Assembly (NCBI GenBank): GCA_026394025.1
Contig: JAPKZC010000864.1
Span: forward strand, 1 to 11,074
Direction of reading: 5' to 3'
Length of the DNA: 11,074 nt
DNA from: Candidatus Solibacter sp.
GTDB taxonomy: Bacteria; Acidobacteriota; Terriglobia; Bryobacterales; Bryobacteraceae
Below the pieces are notes generated by a model. It ran no database searches, was not told the origin of the DNA, and saw only the letters and a program-made list of their open reading frames with translations. The position numbers were made by a program, and so were the translations under genes. Shown one piece after another: positions 6,292 through 11,074 of the stretch (position 1 is the stretch's first letter; each line of letters starts with the position of its first letter).

Positions 6292-6822
6292 ATGACTAAA
6301 ACGCAGATCGCCCAGATCCTCGCAGACTACTGCGGGGTCACTAAGAAAGTAGCGAAGACCTTGTTGGATACACTCGCCCAGACGGCCATCACCGAGGTCA
6401 AGAAAAACGGCGTGTTCATCTTGCCAGGGATCGGGCGACTCGTCCGTGCTGACGATGATGCCGAGAAGCCGATGACACGAACACAGCTCACCCAGATCCT
6501 CGCAGACGAGTGCGAGATAACTAAGAAAGTGGCGAAGAGCCTATTGGACACACTCGCCCAGACGGCCATCGCCGAGGTCAAGAAGAACGGCGTGTTCGTC
6601 TTGCCAGGGATCGGGCGACTCGTCCGTGTTGACGATGGGGCCGAGAAGCCGATGACACGAACGCAGATCGCACAGATTCTCGCGGACAGCTGCGGGACAA
6701 CCAAGAGAGCGGCGCAGAGCCTGTTGGATGCACTTGCCCAGACGGCCGTCAACGAGGTCAAGAAGAACGGCGTGTTCGTCTTGCCCGGAATCGGGAGACT
6801 GGTCCGTGTTGACAGCAAAGCG
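6283..6822 (+). repeat. Three tandem 180-bp units encoding HU-like domains
   Basis: The units are 6283–6462, 6463–6642 and 6643–6822, each beginning with the codons for EKPMT. Long stretches, especially the second half of units 1 and 2, are nearly identical at the nucleotide level. This indicates fairly recent duplication or ongoing homogenisation. The frame is preserved throughout. Confidence 0.9.
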
Positions 6823-6852
6823 CGTCCGGGCCGGAATGCTCCTACGGTTTAG
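6292..6852 (+). CDS. Protein with three tandem HU/IHF-like DNA-binding domains
   Basis: As an independent frame this is 186 residues. It has three 60-residue repeats of the form MTxTQxxQILAD...TKKxAxxLLDxLAQTA, then EVKKNGVFxLPGIGRLVR. This matches the N-terminal helices and first strands of HU-family proteins that carry the GIGRLV variant of the GFGxF motif. Only the last repeat continues into an HU-like RPGRNAPT tail, so repeats 1 and 2 lack the DNA-embracing arm. HU-family proteins bend or coat DNA, and a string of three suggests binding along an extended site. No good ribosome site precedes the ATG at 6292. The AEKP linker before it continues in frame from upstream, so this is probably the C-terminal part of a longer protein that a frameshift has separated. 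The HU family call is fairly secure, but the role is unknown. Confidence 0.8.
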   Translation: MTKTQIAQILADYCGVTKKVAKTLLDTLAQTAITEVKKNGVFILPGIGRLVRADDDAEKPMTRTQLTQILADECEITKKVAKSLLDTLAQTAIAEVKKNGVFVLPGIGRLVRVDDGAEKPMTRTQIAQILADSCGTTKRAAQSLLDALAQTAVNEVKKNGVFVLPGIGRLVRVDSKARPGRNAPTV

Positions 6853-6881
6853 CGATCAACGTCGGCGCGGAGGAGAGTGTG

Positions 6882-7202
6882 ATGTCCGGGATGGCCACAG
6901 CTGCGAAAGACGCGGTTGTGCCGCCGAAGGCGAAGAATGTGAAGACATATGGTGTGTACAATCTAAGTATGGCCGCCTACGATTTCGCCAGCAAGGAATT
7001 CGACGACGCGGTGCGTGCCGCTGGCCGCAGAGCCTTCGAGGAGACGCTAGCAGCCGGGCTCTCTGTCTTCTATCTTGACGACGAAGGTCTAGACGTGATG
7101 GAGCAGCCGGATGGGCGAAGATTCGAGATCCGCTGGATTCCTGGAGCCCCGTCCGGCGAGAACTACGAGATTCTCCGCGAAGTGAAGCAAAGAGCTGCCT
7201 GA
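6882..7202 (+). CDS. Putative antitoxin partner of the Zeta-like kinase
   Basis: The ATG at 6882 sits six bases after a strong GGAGGAG (6869–6875), giving a 106-residue product. GTG at 6879 is too close to that site. The sequence has a disordered, Lys- and Pro-containing start, a central helix EFDDAVRAAGRRAFEETLAA and a strand-rich end with VFYLDDEG, VMEQPDGRRFEIRW and YEILREV. I do not recognise a named family. The last part fits small proteins often found directly before Zeta-type kinases. It ends six bases before the kinase gene, an arrangement typical of antitoxin–toxin operons. The antitoxin role is inferred only from position, size and partner. Confidence 0.7.
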   Translation: MSGMATAAKDAVVPPKAKNVKTYGVYNLSMAAYDFASKEFDDAVRAAGRRAFEETLAAGLSVFYLDDEGLDVMEQPDGRRFEIRWIPGAPSGENYEILREVKQRAA

Positions 7203-7208
7203 GACTGC

Positions 7209-7760
7209 GTGCCCCTCCTGACGATGATTGCCGGTCCGAACGGCTCTGGCAAGTCCACGCTCACCCGGTCGGTTGATTTTGATGGGCGAGATCGGTTACT
7301 GGATCCGGATGCAGTCGCACGCGTCCTGAATCCGATGAATCCGTCCGCCGCAGCCTTAGCGGCCGGCCGGGAAGTCTTAAGGAGAATCGCCAGCTATCTC
7401 GCCTCCGGAGTCAGTTTCGCGGTCGAGACTACTCTGGCGGGGAAGGGTACGCTAAACCTGATCGCCACGGCCAAATCCCGCGGGTATGAGATCCACCTTG
7501 TCCTTGTCGGACTCGACAGTGCCGAACGGTGCATTGCGCGAGTACGCGATCGCGTAGCAAAGGGAGGGCATGTCATTCCGGATGTCGATGTGAAGCGGCG
7601 ATACAAGCGGGGGATGGCCAATGCCGCCATCGCAATCCGATCGACCGACACCGCCAAGGTCTACGATAACTCTGGAAACGGCCATCGCCTCGTCCTGACC
7701 GCAAAAGACGGTACCGTAGTGTGGCGCGCAGTGCCGCTGCCAGTGTGGGTCAGACTCTAG
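7209..7760 (+). CDS. Zeta-toxin-family P-loop kinase
   Basis: The 183-residue protein begins at a GTG and has a Walker A GPNGSGKST (9–17). A DPDAVA segment (32–37) fits the substrate loop, and the FAVETTLAG strand (70–78) carries Glu73. The basic region RVRDRVAKGGHVIP (111–124), followed by RRYKRG (130–135), matches the lid arginines of this family. YDNSG (152–156) closes the fold. Known Zeta and PezT toxins phosphorylate UDP-N-acetylglucosamine and block cell-wall synthesis, while other members act on other small molecules. The reaction here is therefore not certain. The gene is transcribed towards miaB and stops 30 bp before its start codon, so read-through would carry into the miaB–tyrS operon. 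No membrane segments or signal peptide are present. Confidence 0.85.
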   Translation: MPLLTMIAGPNGSGKSTLTRSVDFDGRDRLLDPDAVARVLNPMNPSAAALAAGREVLRRIASYLASGVSFAVETTLAGKGTLNLIATAKSRGYEIHLVLVGLDSAERCIARVRDRVAKGGHVIPDVDVKRRYKRGMANAAIAIRSTDTAKVYDNSGNGHRLVLTAKDGTVVWRAVPLPVWVRL

Positions 7761-7771
7761 CGCCCTCCCGT

Positions 7772-7918
7772 CCTCTACAATAGAATTACAGTGTCTGGGA
7801 AAACCTTCTACATCGAAACATTCGGCTGCCAGATGAATGCTCACGACTCCGAAAAAGTCGTCGGCACTCTGTTGTCTGAGGGCTATGCGCAGGTGGCGAC
7901 GCCGGAAGACGCGGGGCT
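7772..7918 (+). repeat. Long direct repeat B, right copy (miaB −10 region and first codons)
   Basis: This copy belongs to intact miaB and pairs with 4666–4812. Homology begins 19 bp before the start codon, at 7772. Only 11 bp separate it from the stop codon of the kinase gene, so block 2 is packed right up to the border. Confidence 0.92.
7776..7781 (+). promoter_or_regulatory. Orphaned −10 box of intact miaB
   Basis: TACAAT is conserved with the copy at 4670–4675. At 16–18 bp upstream the sequence now belongs to the kinase gene end and offers no recognisable −35. The box may be inactive or weak. The start codon lies 9 bp after it and no Shine–Dalgarno sequence is visible. Confidence 0.4.
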
Positions 7919-9119
7919 GGTCCTCTACAACACATGCAGCATCCGCGACAAGGCCGAACAGAAGGTTTTCAACCGCCTGCAGAACTTCAAACGTGAAGGG
8001 ATGAAGGGCAAGATTTTCGGCGTGCTGGGCTGCGTCGCACAACAGGAAGGGGAAAAGATCTTCGACCGTGCGCCGCACGTTTCGCTGGTTGCCGGCTCGG
8101 CCAGCTATACCCATCTCGGCGAAATGCTGGTCCAACTGGAAAGCGGCAACCGCCGCGTCACCGGCCTGAGCTTCGACAACGCCGAAGCCTTCGACACGCC
8201 GTTCACGCGCCGCGACAACCCGCACCGCGCCTACCTCACCATCATCGAGGGCTGCGACAAATCCTGCGCCTACTGCGTGGTGCCCTTCACTCGCGGACCG
8301 GAGCGCAGCCGCACCAGTGAGAGCGTCATGGCCGAGGCCCGCGGGCTTGCCGAAAAGGGCTACACCGAGGTCCAGTTACTCGGCCAAAACGTCAACAGCT
8401 ACCGCGATCCCTCGCCCGCCGGATGGGACTTTGCCACGCTGCTCGGGCGCGTCGCCGAGATCCCCGGGATGCGCCGCGTGCGCTACACCACCAGCCATCC
8501 GCGCGATTTCGTGCGCGGCATTGTGGATGCCATGGACGCCAACCCCGCCATCTGCGATCACATCCACCTGCCGGTGCAATCGGGTTCCTCCCGCGTGCTC
8601 GCCGCCATGGACCGCCTCTACACTCGTGAGGAATACCTGCGCCGCATTGAGTGGATCCGGAATGCCAGGCGCCGCTACTCGCTCACCACCGACATCATCG
8701 TCGGCTTCCCCGGCGAGACCGATGGCGATTTCCAGCAGACGCTCGATCTGCTCGACGAAGTGCAGTACGATTCCCTCTTCAGTTTCAAATACTCGCCGCG
8801 CCCCAACACTGCCGCGCCCCGCATGGAAGACCGCATCCCGGAGGAAGAAAAGCAGCGCCGCCTGCTGACGCTCCAGGAGAAGCAGCGCGCGATTCAGATC
8901 CGGCGCAATGCGGAACTGATCGGCGGCAACCAGGAAGTGCTGGTGGAAGGGCGGAATCAGGCGCTGGGCCAGTGGATTGGCCGCACCACCTGCAACCGCA
9001 CGCTCAACTTTTCGCACCCCGACACCAATGGAAACGACCTGGCGGGCAAGTACCTCTCCGTCCGGGTCACGCGCGCCGGCCCCAACTCGCTAGTGGGCGA
9101 GAGCGCATGTGTGGTGTAA
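7791..9119 (+). CDS. miaB: tRNA-2-methylthio-N6-dimethylallyladenosine-37 synthase MiaB
   Basis: This radical SAM methylthiotransferase of 442 residues adds a methylthio group to i6A37 in tRNAs that read U-starting codons. All three domains are visible. The N-terminal methylthiotransferase domain has auxiliary-cluster cysteines 13, 49 and 81. The radical SAM domain has C155xxxC159xxC162 in GCDKSCAYCVVPFTRG. The C-terminal TRAM domain spans about residues 378–440. The full length is normal. The start is a GTG, also used in the identical N-terminus of the fragment at 4685. It heads a tight run with the bifunctional nuclease, a small protein and tyrS. Its 5' end and −10 are duplicated across block 2, and its −35 was left behind. 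It may depend on read-through from the kinase gene or on leaderless initiation. Confidence 0.97.
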   Translation: MSGKTFYIETFGCQMNAHDSEKVVGTLLSEGYAQVATPEDAGLVLYNTCSIRDKAEQKVFNRLQNFKREGMKGKIFGVLGCVAQQEGEKIFDRAPHVSLVAGSASYTHLGEMLVQLESGNRRVTGLSFDNAEAFDTPFTRRDNPHRAYLTIIEGCDKSCAYCVVPFTRGPERSRTSESVMAEARGLAEKGYTEVQLLGQNVNSYRDPSPAGWDFATLLGRVAEIPGMRRVRYTTSHPRDFVRGIVDAMDANPAICDHIHLPVQSGSSRVLAAMDRLYTREEYLRRIEWIRNARRRYSLTTDIIVGFPGETDGDFQQTLDLLDEVQYDSLFSFKYSPRPNTAAPRMEDRIPEEEKQRRLLTLQEKQRAIQIRRNAELIGGNQEVLVEGRNQALGQWIGRTTCNRTLNFSHPDTNGNDLAGKYLSVRVTRAGPNSLVGESACVV

Positions 9120-9129
9120 TCAGGGTGGG

Positions 9130-9135
9130 GGAGGA
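9130..9135 (+). promoter_or_regulatory. Ribosome binding site of the bifunctional nuclease gene
   Basis: GGAGGA lies nine bases before the ATG at 9145. It decides against an in-frame ATG at 9109 that would overlap the end of miaB and add an unlikely Gly-rich leader. Confidence 0.7.
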
Positions 9136-9144
9136 CCGCAAATA

Positions 9145-9630
9145 ATGGAAGTCGAAATGAAAATTCGCGGGCTGATGATGGATCCCGTGACCAACATGCC
9201 CATTGTCATCCTGAAGGATATCAATGGCAACACCGTGCTCCCCATCTGGGTCGGCGTGTATGAGGCGAACGCGATCGCTCTCGAAATCGAAAAGGTTTCG
9301 ACGCCGCGTCCCATGACCCACGACCTGATCAAGACCCTGCTGCTGGGCCTCAACACCGGCGTGCGCAAGGTGGTGGTCTCTGAACTCAAGGACGATACCT
9401 TCTACGCGGTGATCTGGCTCGACCGCGACGGCGACCTGATCAGCGTGGATTCGCGCCCCAGTGACGCGCTCGCCCTGGCGCTCCGTCTGGATTGCCCCAT
9501 CTACGTGGAAGAGACCGTGCTCAAATCGTCGAAACTGGCAGCCACTGTTTCCGACAAGGTGAATAACGAAGAATTGCGGCGCTGGCTGGAAGGCCTCAAC
9601 GACGAGGACCTGGGCCGCTACAAGATGTGA
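9145..9630 (+). CDS. Bifunctional nuclease (BFN, DUF151) family protein
   Basis: The 161-residue protein is a single BFN domain with a short tail. The hallmarks are LPIWVGVYEANAIALE (about 32–47), the TPRPMTHDL segment (about 52–60) and SRPSDALALALR (about 107–118), followed by PIYVEE. Plant and thermophile relatives have been described with RNase and DNase activity. The bacterial role is poorly known and may be RNA- or stress-related. It starts 25 bp after miaB, and its stop overlaps the next gene by four bases, so it is part of the miaB–tyrS transcription unit. An Asn/Glu/Leu-rich C-terminal helix (NNEELRRWLEGLNDEDLGRY) follows the domain; a full UVR domain is not visible. Confidence 0.9.
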   Translation: MEVEMKIRGLMMDPVTNMPIVILKDINGNTVLPIWVGVYEANAIALEIEKVSTPRPMTHDLIKTLLLGLNTGVRKVVVSELKDDTFYAVIWLDRDGDLISVDSRPSDALALALRLDCPIYVEETVLKSSKLAATVSDKVNNEELRRWLEGLNDEDLGRYKM

Positions 9631-9890
9631 GCCGGCTTGACGACCTGAACATCCGCCTCATGGTGGAAGGCCCCGCGGTATCCATTTACATGCGCGCCGA
9701 CTGTATCGCGGCGGTCGGCGGCACGCAAGGCAGCACCGGAATAATGACGGAGCAGGGCCTGGCGTACCTGGTATGGCGCGACGGACAGCCCTATCTCGCG
9801 GCCAAGGGCGGCGAGACCCCGGCGACCGCGGAACAGGTGGAAACCATCCAAAAGTTCTCCGAAGATCTCAACACTGCGCTCAGCACATGA
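9627..9890 (+). CDS. Small conserved-looking protein of unknown function
   Basis: This 87-residue frame starts at a GTG that overlaps the preceding stop (GTGA). It ends in a TGA overlapping the tyrS start (ATGA). An internal ATG at 9660 is an alternative. I do not recognise the family. The sequence has short strands (VSIYMRADCIAAV, AYLVWRDGQPYLAAKG) and a C-terminal helix, with no membrane segment or metal motif. Overlaps on both sides support real translation and coupling with its neighbours. Confidence 0.65.
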   Translation: MSRLDDLNIRLMVEGPAVSIYMRADCIAAVGGTQGSTGIMTEQGLAYLVWRDGQPYLAAKGGETPATAEQVETIQKFSEDLNTALST

Positions 9891-11074
9891 CCATCGACGA
9901 ACAACTCATTTACCTGCGCAAAGGCATGGCGGAGATCATCCGCGAAGAAGACCTGCGCGAACGCCTGATACAGTCCGCCAAAACCGGCCGCAAACTGCGC
10001 ATCAAAGTCGGCTTCGACCCGACCGCGCCAGACCTCCATTTGGGGCACGCCGTGCTCCTGCGCAAGATGAAGCACTTCCAGGACCTGGGCCACACGGTCA
10101 TTTTCCTGATCGGCGACATGACCGGCATGATCGGCGACCCTACCGGCCGCAACGCCACGCGCCCGCCCATGACCACTGAGGCCATCGAGCGGAACGCCGA
10201 GACCTACAAGCAGCAGGTCTTCAAGATCCTCGACCCAAAGAAGACCGAAGTCCGCTTCAACAGCCACTGGCTGGCCCCGCTCAAGTGGGAAGAAGTCATC
10301 CGCCTGACCAGCAAATACACCGTCGCCCGCCTGCTGGAACGCGACGATTTCGCCAAGCGCATGGCCGCCAACGCCCCCATCTCGCTGCACGAATTGATGT
10401 ACCCGCTGGCCCAGGGGTACGATTCCGTGGCGCTGGAATCCGACGTGGAAATGGGCGGTACGGACCAGAAATTCAATCTGCTGGTAGGCCGCGAATTGCA
10501 GCGCGATTACGGCCAGGCGCCGCAGATCGTGGCCATGGTGCCCATCCTCGAAGGCCTGGACGGCGTCAACAAGATGTCGAAATCGCTGGGCAATTACATC
10601 GGCATCACCGAAGCGCCCGACGTCATGTTCCGCAAAGTGATGCAGGTCTCCGACTGCCTGATGTGGCGCTACTACGAACTGCTCACGGATCGCAGCCTGG
10701 CCGAGATTGAGGGCATGAAGACATCCATGCACCCCATGGATGCCAAGGTGGCGCTGGGCAAGATCATCGTCACCGACTTCCACTCGGCGGCGGACGCCGA
10801 TGCCGCGGCCGCGGTTTTTAACGCGGTGGTGCGCCGGAAGGAAATCCCCGCGGATATACCCACCGTGCCCGAGCCCCCGGGCCTGCGCGCGGATGGCGCC
10901 ATTCGTGTGGACAAACTGCTGGCGCGCGTGGGGCTCGCCGAATCGGTAAGCGATGCGGCACGCAAAATCAAGGCAGGCTCCGTGCAGATCAACGGCGAGA
11001 AGGTGAAAGAACTGTTACTCAAGAACGCGCCCGCGGAGTTACTGATTCAGGTTGGGAAGAACTGGAAACGAGTG
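9887..11074 (+). CDS. tyrS: Tyrosyl-tRNA synthetase, 3' end outside the window
   Basis: The frame opens at an ATG overlapping the previous stop and is still open at the window edge after 396 codons, so only the last residues are missing. It is a class I aminoacyl-tRNA synthetase that charges tRNA-Tyr. It has the HLGH signature (51–54), the GDMTGMIGDPTGR stretch, the tyrosine-pocket region GGTDQKFNLLVGRE, the KMSKS loop (229–233) and a C-terminal S4 RNA-binding domain from about residue 339. The KMSKS form and overall pattern resemble the TyrZ-type branch. It is essential in most bacteria. Its position at the end of the miaB run means insertion effects at miaB could reach it. Confidence 0.96.
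   Translation, partial: MTIDEQLIYLRKGMAEIIREEDLRERLIQSAKTGRKLRIKVGFDPTAPDLHLGHAVLLRKMKHFQDLGHTVIFLIGDMTGMIGDPTGRNATRPPMTTEAIERNAETYKQQVFKILDPKKTEVRFNSHWLAPLKWEEVIRLTSKYTVARLLERDDFAKRMAANAPISLHELMYPLAQGYDSVALESDVEMGGTDQKFNLLVGRELQRDYGQAPQIVAMVPILEGLDGVNKMSKSLGNYIGITEAPDVMFRKVMQVSDCLMWRYYELLTDRSLAEIEGMKTSMHPMDAKVALGKIIVTDFHSAADADAAAAVFNAVVRRKEIPADIPTVPEPPGLRADGAIRVDKLLARVGLAESVSDAARKIKAGSVQINGEKVKELLLKNAPAELLIQVGKNWKRV

Noticed and set aside
6283..6822. The 180-bp periodicity as a CRISPR array or noncoding satellite
   Set aside because: The units are in frame, encode the HU-like fold, and have no spacer structure.
8376..9017. Minus-strand frame of 213 codons within miaB, and a similar 330-codon frame at 9791–10783 within tyrS
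   Set aside because: Both are antisense shadows of strongly conserved genes with full catalytic motifs on the plus strand.

Overview
The window looks like a chromosomal segment of a GC-rich, free-living bacterium. The MiaB sequence and the compact miaB–bifunctional nuclease–tyrS run suggest an acidobacterium of the Solibacter/Bryobacter type. That placement is from memory of family sequences and was not checked by a search.

The housekeeping backbone is: methylmalonate-semialdehyde dehydrogenase (mmsA, +, 79–1539), a small zincin-like metallopeptidase (−), miaB (+), a DUF151 bifunctional nuclease (+), a small unknown protein (+) and tyrosyl-tRNA synthetase (+, running off the right end). In an undisturbed chromosome the metallopeptidase would sit between mmsA and miaB. 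Here two accessory blocks have been wedged in. Block 1 (about 1773–4236) lies between a C-terminal fragment of the metallopeptidase gene and an intact copy. Block 2 (about 4813–7771) lies between a 5' fragment of miaB and the intact miaB. Each block is therefore bracketed by a direct repeat of the neighbouring housekeeping gene: 199 bp with 24 mismatches and 147 bp with 12 mismatches by my count. A third, 24-bp repeat of the mmsA 3' end sits at the left edge of block 1. No integrase, transposase or tRNA gene is visible.

Block 1 is one tightly coupled minus-strand operon of three genes: a STAND/AAA-like P-loop ATPase (419 aa), a 192-aa protein resembling a P-loop-less STAND-type partner, and a 181-aa protein whose C-terminal half resembles the TumE/DUF6516 toxin pattern. 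This is the best candidate in the window for an undescribed conflict or defence system. Block 2 holds a PUA/EVE-like–HNH endonuclease (−), resembling modification-dependent restriction enzymes. Divergent from it lies a frameshifted reading frame that appears to join an unknown N-terminal region, a CxxC segment and three tandem 60-residue HU-like domains. It is followed by a two-gene toxin–antitoxin-like pair ending in a Zeta-family kinase. The toxin gene stops 30 bp before miaB.

The insertions had consequences. The native miaB promoter now points into a 45-codon miaB fragment, while intact miaB keeps only the −10 box. Base composition supports transfer: parts of block 1 are visibly AT-richer (27 of 60 G/C at 3601–3660) than miaB (43 of 60 at 8461–8520).
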